Below, piece by piece: positions 18,478 to 27,986 of a stretch of DNA of 64,000 bases. The stretch lies in contig NZ_CP041730.1 of the NCBI RefSeq assembly GCF_007431345.1, positions 4,898,001 to 4,962,000 on the forward strand, written 5' to 3'. Origin of the DNA: Chitinimonas arctica. GTDB lineage: Bacteria; Pseudomonadota; Gammaproteobacteria; Burkholderiales; Chitinimonadaceae. The notes under the pieces were generated by a model. The model was given only the letters and a program-made list of their open reading frames with translations, did no database searches and was not told where the DNA came from. Each line of letters opens with the position of its first letter. Within the stretch, counting starts at the first letter, position 1. Both the position numbers and the translations under genes were made by a program.

Positions 18478-18738
18478 GCATGGGGTTTGCCGTCCGTCGG
18501 CTGCGGAGAAAATGGGAAAGACAAAACAGAAAATGCTTATATACTGCTGCTTAAGGAAATGCCTAGCAGTAATCAGGCGGCAATGGGTGGTGTGTCGCGC
18601 CGTAACCACCGGTTGTCGTGCATATCCGACGTTTGTCTCCCCGGCTTGCTTTGACCATTGAAGTTTGCCGGGAAAGTACCGATATTCAGGGTGAAGGCCG
18701 ATTGATCAGCGTGTGCGATAGCACAGGAGGGTAGCAAG

Positions 18739-18906
18739 ATGATCACCGTCTTTAACATGGCCTCTGGCCAGCAAGAGTTCGTACCGGGCAAATCGTTCGA
18801 TGAGCATCCCGAGGCTAAGCCGATGCCTCGCCAGGAACTGCAGCTCAGGCTGCTGACCGTGGACGAGGCGATCGCTGGGGAACGGCGCGTTTATCAACCC
18901 TCCTGA
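18739..18906 (+). CDS. Small conserved-looking hypothetical protein (55 aa)
   Basis: MITVFNMASGQQEFVPGKSF begins a 55-residue ORF with AGGAGGG upstream at good spacing. Composition and the well-ordered SFDEHPEAKPMPRQELQLRL segment look like a genuine soluble protein. Its stop overlaps the 3' end of the convergent HMG-CoA-lyase-like gene by 13 bases. No family name recognised. Confidence 0.7.
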   Translation: MITVFNMASGQQEFVPGKSFDEHPEAKPMPRQELQLRLLTVDEAIAGERRVYQPS

Positions 18907-19808
18907 TTGCTGCCGGCGGCTAGCGCCGCCGCAGCTTTTGAAGCCGGTGCGCGTCCCAGTTGCTGATTGATGAACCGGCCCGCTGCCGCCAGCTTGTCCA
19001 GATCCACACCGGTCTCGATGCCGAGGCCGTTCAGCAGGTACACCACATCCTCCGTCGCTACATTGCCGCTGGCGCCTTTCGCATAAGGACAGCCACCCAG
19101 GCCGGCGGCTGAGCTGTCTATGCTTGCCACGCCCATTTCCAGCACAGCGTAGAGATTCGCCAGTGCCTGTCCCCAGGTGTCGTGGAAATGCGCGGCCAAT
19201 CGTTCCACCGGTACCACGTCGGCGACCGCGGCCACCATGCGCTGCGCCTTGACCGGTGTACCGACGCCTATGGTGTCGCCCAGCGATACTTCATAGCAGC
19301 CCATTTCATACAGTGCCCTGGCTACCCGCGCCACGTCGGCAAGCGGCACTTCGCCTTGATAGGGGCATCCCAGCACACAGGAGACATAGGCCCGGACCGC
19401 CACGCCATCCCGCTGCGCGGCGGCGACCACTGGCGCGAACCGCGCCAGGCTGTCGGCAATGGAGCAGTTGATGTTTTTTTGCGAAAACGCTTCCGATGCC
19501 GCACCGAAAATGGCGATCTCATCCACGCCGGCCGCCCTTGCCGCTTCGTAACCCTGCATATTCGGCACCAGGACCGGGTAGCGCACACCGGCGCGCCGGC
19601 GCAGGCCGCGCATCACTTCGGCATGGTCGGCCATCTGTGGAACCCACTTCGGCGAAACGAAGGCGGTCGCTTCGATCACGGCCAGGCCGGCATCGGCCAA
19701 TTGGTCGATAAAGGCCAGCTTGGTCTCGGTGCTGACGGGTTGCTTTTCGTTCTGCAGTCCATCCCGTGGTCCGACCTCGACGATCTTGACCTTGCTCGGC
19801 AGTGCCAT
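18894..19808 (-). CDS. Hydroxymethylglutaryl-CoA lyase
   Basis: The 304-residue TIM-barrel enzyme cleaves HMG-CoA to acetoacetate and acetyl-CoA, the last step of leucine degradation. It shows KIVEVGPRDGLQNEKQPV with catalytic Arg-Asp, ATAFVSPKWVPQMAD, AHFHDTWGQALANLY (metal His pair) and the signature GLGGCPYAKGASGNVATED with the active-site Cys. Start MALPSKVKIVEV has CAGGAG upstream; the open frame beyond it looks non-coding. No other leucine-degradation genes adjoin it here. Confidence 0.94.
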   Translation of the reverse strand: MALPSKVKIVEVGPRDGLQNEKQPVSTETKLAFIDQLADAGLAVIEATAFVSPKWVPQMADHAEVMRGLRRRAGVRYPVLVPNMQGYEAARAAGVDEIAIFGAASEAFSQKNINCSIADSLARFAPVVAAAQRDGVAVRAYVSCVLGCPYQGEVPLADVARVARALYEMGCYEVSLGDTIGVGTPVKAQRMVAAVADVVPVERLAAHFHDTWGQALANLYAVLEMGVASIDSSAAGLGGCPYAKGASGNVATEDVVYLLNGLGIETGVDLDKLAAAGRFINQQLGRAPASKAAAALAAGSNQEG

Positions 19809-19961
19809 TGATGTTGACTCCTGAATGGCCGAGGGCCGCGACGGCGGCCCACGGTGATACCTGGTATAAATGCTAGGTAGGCGCTCGCGTGGGCGCCTAC
19901 GCAACAAATGCAGAGCGTGGCGGAGCCTGGCAAGCCGGGTAGGGCCTGCGCGGCGCCTTTG

Positions 19962-20270
19962 CTATCGGGCGAAGCCGCAGAAAACGTCGCGCATCATGCT
20001 CACCACCTCCAGCGTGCGGGGATCGCCCACCCGGTAATACACCCGGTTGGCGTCCTTGCGGGTACGCAAGACGCCTTTCTCGCGCATGATGGCGAGATGC
20101 TGGGAGATGTTGCTTTGCGAGGTGCCGACGGCATCGACAATGTCTTGTACGCTTACTTCGTTCTCACCCAGTACGCACAGGATCTTCAGTCGCAAGGGGT
20201 GAGACATCGCTTTCATCGCGCGAGAGGCCTGCTCAATTTGTTCGTCGTCCTGAATCAGATGATAGGCCAT
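19962..20270 (-). CDS. ArsR/SmtB-family transcriptional regulator
   Basis: The 102-residue winged-helix protein has the ArsR helix-turn-helix (VSVQDIVDAVGTSQSNISQH) and the beta wing (RTRKDANRVYYRV). A single Cys near the C-terminus (DVFCGFAR) and no CVC metal motif in the recognition helix argue against a classical arsenic or cadmium sensor. It is divergent from gpmI. Effector unknown. Confidence 0.93.
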   Translation of the reverse strand: MAYHLIQDDEQIEQASRAMKAMSHPLRLKILCVLGENEVSVQDIVDAVGTSQSNISQHLAIMREKGVLRTRKDANRVYYRVGDPRTLEVVSMMRDVFCGFAR

Positions 20271-20404
20271 GGCATGCTTTGGTTTTTATTCGGTTGGAAT
20301 ATAAGGCGCAGAATGGCGGAATGTTAAACGTCACCCTGTGACCGCGCAACCGCGTACTACACGGTAAAATGGCCTGGATTTCAAACTTGACCCTAGCGAC
20401 CCCT

Positions 20405-21952
20405 ATGACTGCTGTCACGCCTGTCCTGTTATTGATACTCGATGGCTTCGGCCACCGCCCCGATGGCGAGGACAACGCCATCCTCCACGCCAACAAGCCG
20501 AACTGGGACCGATTGACCAGTCTATACCCCTATACGACGATCAACGCATCCGAGGAATTCGTCGGTCTGCCGGCCGGGCAGTTCGGCAATTCCGAGGTGG
20601 GCCATCTGAATATCGGCGCCGGCCGCGTGTTGCAACAAGACATCAGCCGGGTGGATTGTGACGTGTCGGCGGGCAGCTTGGGTAAAAATCCGGTACTGGC
20701 CACGGCGATCGCCACCGCCCGCGACGGTGCCGGTACCCTGCATGTGTTGGGCTTGCTCTCCGATGGCGGAGTGCATAGCCACGAAAACCATATCCACGCC
20801 TTGATCCGCGATGCTTCTGCGGCCGGCGTGACGCGGATCGCGGTCCATGCCTTCCTGGACGGGCGCGATACGCCGCCACGCAGTGCCGAACGCTATCTGG
20901 CCAGGCTGCAGGCGGTTTGCGACAGCTGCCCCGGCGCAGCCATCGTTTCGGTGGTCGGGCGCTTCTATGTCATGGACCGGGACAAGCGCTGGGAGCGGGT
21001 CGAACCGGCCTATCGGCTCCTGGTCGACGGCGAAGCCGGCTTGTTTGCCGATACGGCGCAGGCGGCGCTGGAAGCCGGTTACGCGCGTGGCGAAAACGAT
21101 GAATTCATCCAGGCCACCGCGATCCGTGCCGCTGACGGCCAGCCCCTGCGCATGGAGGACGGCGACGTGGCCGTCTTCATGAATTTCCGGGCCGATCGGG
21201 CGCGCGAGATCAGCATGGCCATCAACGATGCGGAATTCGACGGCTTTGCCCGTCCACGTCGTCCGCAGCTGGCCAGTTTTGTCACGCTTACCCGCTATGC
21301 GGATGCCTACCCCTATCCGGTGGCCTACGAAAAGCCCAAGGTCAAGAATGGCTTTGGCGAGCATATCGCCGGTTTGGGCTTGAAGCAGTTGCGTATCGCC
21401 GAGACCGAAAAATACCCCCATGTGACCTATTTCCTGTCTGGCGGGGAGGAGCAGCCGTTTGCCGGCGAGGATCGCATCCTGGTGCCCTCGCCCAAGGTGG
21501 CCACCTATGATCTGCAACCGGAGATGAGCGCCGGCGAGGTCACCGACCGCATCGTCGAGGCGATAGCGGGCGGTCAATACGCCGCCATCATCTGCAATTT
21601 CGCCAATGGCGATATGGTGGGCCATACCGGCAACTTCGCTGCGGCAGTCCAGGCGGTGGAAGCGCTGGATCTTTGCGTGGGCCGTTGCGTGGCGGCGATG
21701 CAAGCCGCCGGTGGCGAGGTATTGATTACCGCCGACCACGGCAACTGCGAAAAAATGTGGGACCAGGCCTCCGGTCAGGCGCATACCCAGCATACGACCG
21801 ACCTGGTGCCCTTTCTCTACATCGGTCGTCCGGCTACGCTCGAGGCGGGCGGGCAGGGTGCATTGCGCGATATCGCGCCTTCCTTATTGGCCATGATGGG
21901 CGTCTCGCAGCCGTCCGAGATGACCGGTCATTCCTTGATCCATTTCAAGTGA
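20405..21952 (+). CDS. gpmI: 2,3-bisphosphoglycerate-independent phosphoglycerate mutase
   Basis: The 515-residue two-domain metalloenzyme interconverts 3- and 2-phosphoglycerate. The N-terminal metal site LLILDGFGHRPDGEDNAI and the nucleophile Ser63 (GNSEVGHLNIGAG) are clear, and the C-terminal site appears as ITADHGNCEKM. Start MTAVTPVLLLIL was chosen because it gives the family length; another ATG 12 codons upstream is possible. It is the first gene of a gpmI-envC-ctp run on the plus strand, an arrangement common in betaproteobacteria. Confidence 0.97.
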   Translation: MTAVTPVLLLILDGFGHRPDGEDNAILHANKPNWDRLTSLYPYTTINASEEFVGLPAGQFGNSEVGHLNIGAGRVLQQDISRVDCDVSAGSLGKNPVLATAIATARDGAGTLHVLGLLSDGGVHSHENHIHALIRDASAAGVTRIAVHAFLDGRDTPPRSAERYLARLQAVCDSCPGAAIVSVVGRFYVMDRDKRWERVEPAYRLLVDGEAGLFADTAQAALEAGYARGENDEFIQATAIRAADGQPLRMEDGDVAVFMNFRADRAREISMAINDAEFDGFARPRRPQLASFVTLTRYADAYPYPVAYEKPKVKNGFGEHIAGLGLKQLRIAETEKYPHVTYFLSGGEEQPFAGEDRILVPSPKVATYDLQPEMSAGEVTDRIVEAIAGGQYAAIICNFANGDMVGHTGNFAAAVQAVEALDLCVGRCVAAMQAAGGEVLITADHGNCEKMWDQASGQAHTQHTTDLVPFLYIGRPATLEAGGQGALRDIAPSLLAMMGVSQPSEMTGHSLIHFK

Positions 21953-21962
21953 TCCGCCTACA

Positions 21963-23354
21963 GTGATCGCCTATTCCGTGTTTCCCCGTCTATTGCGCGC
22001 CCTGCTGGGCATTTGCGTGCTGTGTGGCGCGTCGACGGCCGGCGCTACGGTGCCGGCCAAGGCCCGCAACGAGGGCATCGTGCTGACCGGCGCGGCGCAG
22101 CCGGAGGCCGACCTGCAGCAGCTCCGCGAAAAAATCGAAGCGCTTAAGCAGGAACTGCAGGCCAACGAGGCCAATCGGCACGAAGCGGCCGATGCGCTCA
22201 AGTCGTCGGAGCAGGCGATCAGCGAGGCCAATCGCACGGTGGCGCAGCTGAATCGGCAGCAGCAGCTTTCGCAAGCCGAACTGGCCCGCACCCAGCACGA
22301 TATCAATCGCACGCGCGAGAGCCTGGAGGCCAGCCGCAAGCGGCTGGCCGAGTTGCTACGGGCAAGGCTGCGCAATGGCAACCACGAAGCCTTGCGCCTG
22401 TTGCTGAATCGGCAGGACCCGAATCGTCTATCGCGCGATCTTCGCTACTACCGCTATATCGCCGAAGCGCAGCACAAGCTGGCCGGCGAATTACAGGCGC
22501 AGCTGGGTAAACTAAATGAGCTGGCGGATGTCATACGGCGTAAATCCGATGAGCTCGCCTTGATTGCGGCCGAGCGCAAGCAGCAGCGCGATCGTTTGCG
22601 GGCGGAGCAGGCGGGCAAGCAGCAAGTCCTGTCCAAGATCGCCAGTGAGATCGGCGCGCAACGCAAGGAGATCGGTAAGCTGCAGCGGGATGAAACCCGT
22701 CTGACCAATCTGGTTGAAAAGCTGGCGAAGATGATACGGGAGCGCGAGCAGAAGCAGGCGCGTGAACGGGAGCGGCAGGAAAAAGCGCAGCGGCTGGCCG
22801 AAGCACGCGAGGCGGCCAGGCAAGCCAAGTTGAACAAGCAGGGCAGGAAGCTGTCCGAACCATCGCCACGCACGGAGGTGGCAGGCAAGCAGGATGCACC
22901 GCCTAGGCAGGAAACGCCGGTGAAACAGAATGACGCGCTGCCCGATAGCAGCGTGGAAGGACGCCGCTTCGCCGAATTGAAGGGCTTGCTGCGGCTGCCG
23001 GCCCGAGGCGAGGTGGTTGGCCGGTTCGGTACGGCACGCAGCGAGAGCACGTCGTGGAAGGGAGTATTTATCCGTACCGCCGGCGGTCAGGGCGTCAAGG
23101 CCGTTGCCAGTGGTCGGGTGGTATTCGCCGACTGGCTGAGAGGCTTTGGCAATATGCTGATTGTGGATCATGGTAGCGGCTATATGAGCCTGTATGGGGC
23201 GGCCGAGACGCTGATCAAGCAGGTGGGCGAGACGGTCAGGGCAGGGGAGGACATCGCGACTAGCGGCAACAGCGGTGGCAATGAACAAACCGGCATATAC
23301 TTCGAGTTGAGACATCTCGGTAAACCGATGGATCCACTTACGTGGGCCAAGTAA
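21963..23354 (+). CDS. envC: EnvC-like murein hydrolase activator
   Basis: The 463-residue exported protein has a signal peptide to about residue 29, long coiled coils (about residues 40-330, rich in Glu, Gln, Arg and Lys) and a C-terminal LytM/M23 fold. The catalytic zinc residues are not preserved (WKGVFIRTAGGQG where an active LytM has H-x-G-x-D; FELRHLGKP where H-x-H is expected), as in EnvC, which activates cell-division amidases without being a hydrolase. The GTG start lies 10 bases after gpmI. The ctp start follows closely. Confidence 0.9.
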   Translation: MIAYSVFPRLLRALLGICVLCGASTAGATVPAKARNEGIVLTGAAQPEADLQQLREKIEALKQELQANEANRHEAADALKSSEQAISEANRTVAQLNRQQQLSQAELARTQHDINRTRESLEASRKRLAELLRARLRNGNHEALRLLLNRQDPNRLSRDLRYYRYIAEAQHKLAGELQAQLGKLNELADVIRRKSDELALIAAERKQQRDRLRAEQAGKQQVLSKIASEIGAQRKEIGKLQRDETRLTNLVEKLAKMIREREQKQARERERQEKAQRLAEAREAARQAKLNKQGRKLSEPSPRTEVAGKQDAPPRQETPVKQNDALPDSSVEGRRFAELKGLLRLPARGEVVGRFGTARSESTSWKGVFIRTAGGQGVKAVASGRVVFADWLRGFGNMLIVDHGSGYMSLYGAAETLIKQVGETVRAGEDIATSGNSGGNEQTGIYFELRHLGKPMDPLTWAK

Positions 23355-23380
23355 GCGGCAAGCGTCATAAGGACAGCAAA

Positions 23381-24844
23381 GTGCAAGCGAAAGTACAGAA
23401 AATCAGTTGGCTCCTGGTGGGCGGTGGTTTGGGTGTCTTGTTGGCAACCGGTGCGAGCGCCGTGGCCGACAAGGAGAGCCCGTCCCCGCTGCCGATCAAC
23501 GAATTGCGTGCCTTCACCGAGGTGTATGGTCGTATCAAGCAGGACTATGTCGAGCCGGTAGAGGACAAGAAGCTGATCAACGAGGCCATCAATGGCATGT
23601 TGACCGGACTGGACCCGCACTCCGCCTACCTGGACGCGGAATCCTTCAAGGACCTGAAAACCAGCACCACCGGCGAGTTCGGCGGCCTGGGCCTGGAAGT
23701 CAATGCCGAAGACGGGCTGGTGCGGGTGATCTCGCCCATCGAGGACACCCCGGCGGCCAAGGCCGGCGTCAAGGCCGGCGACTACATCATGAAGATCGAC
23801 GATGTGCCGGTGCGCGGCATGTCCTTGAACGATGCGGTCGGCAAGATGCGGGGCAAGCCGAATACCCAGGTCACCCTGACCATGCTGCGCAAGGGCGAGA
23901 CCAAGCCGCTGGTGTTTACCCTGACCCGCGCCATCATCAAGGTGCAGAGCGTCAAATCCAAGCTGCTGGAAACCGGCTACGGCTATGTTCGCCTGACGCA
24001 GTTCCAGGAGCGCTCGACCGAGGATATGGTCCGTGCGCTGGAAAGCTTGTACAAGGAGAACAAGGGCTCGCTCAAGGGTTTGATTCTCGATCTGCGTAAT
24101 GATCCGGGCGGTGTATTGACCGGTGCGGTGGGCGTGTCTTCGCTGTTCCTGCCGGACAATGCCCTGGTGGTGTACACGGAAGGGCGTGCCAGCGATTCCA
24201 AGGTGCGCTTGACCGCTTCGAGCGAGTATTTCGGCCGGGACGGCAAGTCGCTGCCGCCGGAAGTCAAGACCGTGCCGTTGGTCGTACTGGTGAACGCCGG
24301 TTCCGCCTCCGCCTCGGAAATCGTCGCGGGCGCGCTGCAGGATCATAAGCGGGCAGTGCTGGTGGGTACCCAGACCTTCGGCAAGGGCTCGGTCCAGACC
24401 ATCCTGCCGGTAGGCAAGGAAGCCGCGATCAAGCTGACCACGGCGCGATATTTCACACCGAATGGGCGCTCCATCCAGGCCAAGGGTATTTCACCGGATA
24501 TCGAGGTCGAAGAGGCCACGGTAAATGGCGTGAATGCCGAAGTCTTCCGGGTGCGCGAAGCGGATCTGGAACATCACCTCAGCAATCCGCAAGGCGGCGA
24601 AGTCAAGACCGAGTCCAAGCCGGGCGAGCCGGAGGCCAAGCTGGATGCGGCCAAGCTCAAGAAGGACGACAAGCTGATCAAGCCCAAGACCAAGGATGTC
24701 GATGAAGCGGAAGCGCTCCGGCCGGGTGAGATTTCGGTCAAGAAGGATTATCAACTGCAGCAGGCGCTGAATGTGCTCAAGGTGCAACAGGTAATCCATC
24801 GCACCAACACGACTACCACCACGACAGCTGCCAAGGCGCCATAG
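23381..24844 (+). CDS. ctp: S41-family carboxy-terminal processing protease
   Basis: The 487-residue periplasmic serine protease has an N-terminal signal/anchor (ISWLLVGGGLGVLLATGASA), a PDZ domain (about residues 95-175, EFGGLGLEVNAEDGLVRVIS) and the S41 catalytic Ser-Lys dyad in NAGSASASEIVAGAL and TFGKGSVQ. The C-terminus is a Lys/Glu-rich tail ending in Thr repeats. GTG at 23381 was chosen because GGACA precedes it; an in-frame GTG at 23342 overlaps envC. Third gene of the gpmI-envC-ctp run. Confidence 0.95.
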   Translation: MQAKVQKISWLLVGGGLGVLLATGASAVADKESPSPLPINELRAFTEVYGRIKQDYVEPVEDKKLINEAINGMLTGLDPHSAYLDAESFKDLKTSTTGEFGGLGLEVNAEDGLVRVISPIEDTPAAKAGVKAGDYIMKIDDVPVRGMSLNDAVGKMRGKPNTQVTLTMLRKGETKPLVFTLTRAIIKVQSVKSKLLETGYGYVRLTQFQERSTEDMVRALESLYKENKGSLKGLILDLRNDPGGVLTGAVGVSSLFLPDNALVVYTEGRASDSKVRLTASSEYFGRDGKSLPPEVKTVPLVVLVNAGSASASEIVAGALQDHKRAVLVGTQTFGKGSVQTILPVGKEAAIKLTTARYFTPNGRSIQAKGISPDIEVEEATVNGVNAEVFRVREADLEHHLSNPQGGEVKTESKPGEPEAKLDAAKLKKDDKLIKPKTKDVDEAEALRPGEISVKKDYQLQQALNVLKVQQVIHRTNTTTTTTAAKAP

Positions 24845-24866
24845 GGCGTAAGGGCGGGATGGGCTG

Positions 24867-24902
24867 GAACGGGAAAGGCCTGCATGCAGGCCTTTTCCGT
24901 TC
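24867..24902. terminator. Bidirectional hairpin terminator
   Basis: An 18-bp nearly perfect inverted repeat (GAACGGGAAAGGCCTGCA against its mate) between the convergent ctp and cNMP-binding genes. T4 and A3 tracts lie within the stem, and it can stop transcription from both sides. Confidence 0.7.
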
Positions 24903-24942
24903 AGGCGCGAACAGCGTTTACCGCGCTGGTAAGCGTTGCCCG

Positions 24943-25455
24943 CTACGGTAGGTAATCGACCAGCAGACCGCTGGTTCGACGCAATCGCTGCGACAGCAGC
25001 CGACCTAGTCGACGCAGGATCTTCAAGGCGATCATCGGCCGCTCGCGGCACAAGGTATCGAAGGCGTCGCGCGACAGGACCGCGATATGGCTGGTCGCCG
25101 CTGCGGTGACGCTGGCGGAGCGGGGCTCGCCATCGAGGATGGCCATTTCGCCGAATACCTTGCCCGCGGTCATGCTGTAGAGCGGTTTGCCGGAGGCCTC
25201 GTCGTTGCGTTTCGACACCGTCAGCCTGCCGTCCAGTACCATCCCCATGTATGCTGCGGCATCGCCCTCGCTGAAGATGGTGGTGCCGGCCGGCACCTCG
25301 TAGGCTTTGAGTAGCCCGGCCAGATGGCGAACTTCGGCGCCATCCAGCTCCTTGACGGCTTCGCTGGCTTCCAGTTCGGCGAACAAGGTCGGAGTGCGCA
25401 GCAAGTCGAAACTGTCGAGCTTAAGCGCTTGCAGGCTTTGATCTGGCTGGGCCAT
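24943..25455 (-). CDS. Cyclic nucleotide-binding domain protein
   Basis: The 170-residue protein is essentially one cNMP-binding domain: PAGTTIFSEGDAAAYMGMVL, a phosphate-binding cassette region (GKVFGEMAILDGEPRSASV) and the following helices. There is no Crp-type helix-turn-helix, so it is not a classic transcription factor and may act by protein contact. It is divergent from tatD, whose coding start is 108 bases away. Confidence 0.88.
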   Translation of the reverse strand: MAQPDQSLQALKLDSFDLLRTPTLFAELEASEAVKELDGAEVRHLAGLLKAYEVPAGTTIFSEGDAAAYMGMVLDGRLTVSKRNDEASGKPLYSMTAGKVFGEMAILDGEPRSASVTAAATSHIAVLSRDAFDTLCRERPMIALKILRRLGRLLSQRLRRTSGLLVDYLP

Positions 25456-25563
25456 GGCGGTTCACCGATACGATGTCACTATAATCATAGCCCGCCTGAC
25501 CCACCTGCAAGGGCTATCGGCTATCCCCCTTATCCCGAGCCTGCTACGCTGACCAATCAGACT

Positions 25564-26334
25564 ATGCTGATCGATACCCATTGCCATCTGGACGCTCCGG
25601 AATTCGATGCCGACCGCGACGAGGTTGTCCGGCGCGCCAGGGAGGCCGGCGTCCATACCGTGGTGGTCCCGGGCGTGACGCTGGCGGCCATGCCGCAAAC
25701 ATTGGCGATGCGCCGCCTTTACGGTTGTCCGGTGGCCTTTGGACTGCATCCCATTTTCGAGCGTACCCACCGCGATGCACACCTGATCGCGCTGGGCGAA
25801 CTCATAGCAAGCGAAAAGCCGGTGGCGGTGGGAGAGATCGGCTTGGACTTCTTTGTCGAAGGCCTGGATCGCGTGCGGCAGACCGAGATATTCGCGGCGC
25901 AACTCAAGCTTGCACGCGACTTTGAGTTACCAGTGTTATTGCATGTGCGAAAATCGCAGGATCAGGTGCTGAAGCAATTACGGCGGTTCGGCATCCGGCG
26001 GGGCATTGCCCATGCCTTCAATGGCAGCCCGCAACAGGCTGACGCCTACCTGGCCCAGGGGCTCAAGCTGGGTTTCGGCGGCACCCTGACGTTCGAGAGA
26101 GCGCTGAATATCCGCCGGCTTGCGACTAAGCTACCTATAGAGGGAATTGTGTTGGAAACCGATGCGCCTGATATTCCACCCAGCTGGGCCGCAAGCCAGC
26201 GCAATGAACCGGCCAACGTGGCCGGCATCGCTGCCTTGCTGGCGGAATTGCGCGGTATGGAGCTGGGCGAACTGGCGCGGTTGACCAGCGAGAACGCACG
26301 GAAAACACTAGGCTTGGACGCGGTTGCAGACTGA
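25564..26334 (+). CDS. TatD-family metal-dependent hydrolase
   Basis: The 256-residue TIM-barrel protein shows the family metal ligands: DTHCHLDAPEFD, VGEIGLDFF, LHVRKS, GIAHAFNG and LETDAPDIPP. TatD-type proteins are DNases or quality-control hydrolases in the cytoplasm. The open frame extends 80 codons upstream but MLIDTHCHLD is the family N-terminus. Confidence 0.95.
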   Translation: MLIDTHCHLDAPEFDADRDEVVRRAREAGVHTVVVPGVTLAAMPQTLAMRRLYGCPVAFGLHPIFERTHRDAHLIALGELIASEKPVAVGEIGLDFFVEGLDRVRQTEIFAAQLKLARDFELPVLLHVRKSQDQVLKQLRRFGIRRGIAHAFNGSPQQADAYLAQGLKLGFGGTLTFERALNIRRLATKLPIEGIVLETDAPDIPPSWAASQRNEPANVAGIAALLAELRGMELGELARLTSENARKTLGLDAVAD

Positions 26335-26375
26335 TCCATGATCCAGATCAATCATCGGTTTAATACGGAATCGCC

Positions 26376-27161
26376 ATGACCCCTTTACGACTCATACTTG
26401 CGACAGCATTGCTTTTGGCCGCAGGCTCGGCAAGCGCCACGGAGTCAGCCTGGCGTTTTTGCCACGAGGATAATGAGACCTATCCCTGGATACTCAAGGA
26501 GCGCGAAGGTTTGTATGTCACCTTGACGCGATTGGCGGCCAAGCGAGCCGATGTACAGATCGAGCTGGTCAAACTGCCTTGGAAGCGATGCATGGCCGAG
26601 GTGAAGTCAGGCGTCATGGATGGCGTGTTGGGGGCCGGCTTCCTGCCGGAGCGTTGCGAGATAGGCGCCTATCCGGGTGAGCAGCCATGCAAGCCCGATC
26701 CCATGCTGAGGCTGTATATCGATCGCTTCCTCATCTACTACAACAAACAGCGTCCTCTGAGCTGGGATGGCCGCAAATTGTCCGGATACAAACGGCGCAT
26801 AGCCGTGCAGCCAGGCTTCGTGGTGTCGCGCCTGTTGAAGGAGATGGGCGTGCCGGTGGACGAAAGCGACAAGGAACCCTACCAGATACTGCGCAAGGTT
26901 TCCGCCGGCATGGTGGAAGGAGCGATCCTGCAAGGCCCGGTGGCCGATCCGCTGCTGAAGGATGTGGCGGATTTCGGCGCCACGATAGAACGCTTACCGA
27001 TGGCTTTCCAGGAGTACCCCACCTGGCTGATGATGTCGCACCAGCGCTACAAGGCTGACCCCAAGCGGGCACGCGCGCTTTGGCTGGCCTACAGCCAGGC
27101 GCGCGATTCGGCCGAGTACCAGGCCGCCAAGGCCGCCTTGGGTTACAACGAGGCTAATTGA
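26376..27161 (+). CDS. Periplasmic solute-binding-like protein (SBP_bac_3 type)
   Basis: The 261-residue protein has a signal peptide (ILATALLLAAGSASA) and the two-lobe pattern of amino-acid-type binding proteins (YPWILKEREGLYVTLTRLAA, LPWKRCMAEVKSGVMDGVLG). Four cysteines in the first lobe could form disulfides. No transporter membrane genes are nearby, so it may be a stand-alone sensor or orphan binding protein. It overlaps the 3' end of the convergent moeB gene by 19 bases. Confidence 0.82.
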   Translation: MTPLRLILATALLLAAGSASATESAWRFCHEDNETYPWILKEREGLYVTLTRLAAKRADVQIELVKLPWKRCMAEVKSGVMDGVLGAGFLPERCEIGAYPGEQPCKPDPMLRLYIDRFLIYYNKQRPLSWDGRKLSGYKRRIAVQPGFVVSRLLKEMGVPVDESDKEPYQILRKVSAGMVEGAILQGPVADPLLKDVADFGATIERLPMAFQEYPTWLMMSHQRYKADPKRARALWLAYSQARDSAEYQAAKAALGYNEAN

Positions 27162-27916
27162 GCGCAGACGGGGCAGGCGGGGTCCTTGGCAAAGCGCAGG
27201 CTGCGCCATTCATGACTCCGCAGGTCCAGGGTAAGCAAGCGCCCCAGGGGCGCCCCTCCCATGCCGATCAGCAGCTTGAGCGCCTCCGCGGCTTGCATGG
27301 CGCCGATGATGCCCACCAAGGGCGCAAATACGCCGAAGGTGGCGCAAGGCCCGTCCGAGACATCACCCTCTTCGGCGAACAGGCAACGGTAGCAGGGGCT
27401 ATCGGCCTGGCGCGGGTCGAATACCGCAAATTGCCCGTCGAAACGCACCGCCGCGCCCGATACCAAGGGTGTGGCGGTCGCCACGCAGGCGCGATTGACG
27501 GCATGGCGGGTTGGGAAATTGTCCGAACAATCCAGAACCACATCGGCGCTTGCCACAGCGGCATGCAAGGCATCACCCGCCAGGCGTTCCGGTAGCGCCA
27601 CTACCTCGACCAGTGAATTGGCCCCCGCCAAGGTCTGCCGGGCCGAATCCACCTTCAATTGTCCTACCGTATCCTGCCGGTGCACGATCTGGCGCTGCAG
27701 ATTGCTCAGCTCCACCTTGTCCGCATCCGCCAACACCAGCCGTCCCACGCCGGCGCTCGCCAGGTAGAGCGCCGCCGGCGAACCGAGCCCCCCCAGGCCT
27801 ACGATCAGCGCCGTTGCCGACGCCAGTCTGGTTTGCCCCTCGATGCCGATTTCGTCGAGCAGGATATGGCGGCTGTAACGCAACAGCTCGTCGTCGGATA
27901 AATCGAGTTCTGGCAT
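27143..27916 (-). CDS. moeB: MoeB/ThiF-family adenylyltransferase
   Basis: The 257-residue E1-like enzyme adenylates the C-terminus of a sulfur-carrier protein (MoaD or ThiS). It begins LSDDELLRYSRHILLDEIG, then the nucleotide site LIVGLGGLGSPAALYLA, LSNLQRQIVHR with the arginine finger, the GPCATFGVFAPLVG segment with the likely catalytic Cys, and zinc CxxC pairs (CYRC, CPVC). MoeB and ThiF cannot be separated by sequence alone. Start MPELDLSDDE gives the family length. Proximity to ctp is common in betaproteobacteria. Confidence 0.93.
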   Translation of the reverse strand: MPELDLSDDELLRYSRHILLDEIGIEGQTRLASATALIVGLGGLGSPAALYLASAGVGRLVLADADKVELSNLQRQIVHRQDTVGQLKVDSARQTLAGANSLVEVVALPERLAGDALHAAVASADVVLDCSDNFPTRHAVNRACVATATPLVSGAAVRFDGQFAVFDPRQADSPCYRCLFAEEGDVSDGPCATFGVFAPLVGIIGAMQAAEALKLLIGMGGAPLGRLLTLDLRSHEWRSLRFAKDPACPVCAQLASL

Positions 27917-27986
27917 GGGCGGCCCGTAGAAAGCAAATTGCCGCCTGATCTTGGCGGCAACTCGGCATGATAGCGCGGGCGGGCGA

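Larger units (their letters stand above)
18284..18738. other. Intergenic region between rlmD and the 55-aa gene
   Basis: Contains the candidate small RNA. The remainder (about 18480-18720) is A/T-richer than its surroundings and carries no convincing ORF; it probably includes the promoter of the 55-aa gene. Confidence 0.5.

Noticed and set aside
20522..21793. 423-codon minus-strand ORF
   Set aside because: Antisense to gpmI, whose catalytic motifs are all intact; long antisense frames are common at this GC content.
23180..24346. 388-codon minus-strand ORF
   Set aside because: Antisense shadow of envC/ctp with no motif of its own.
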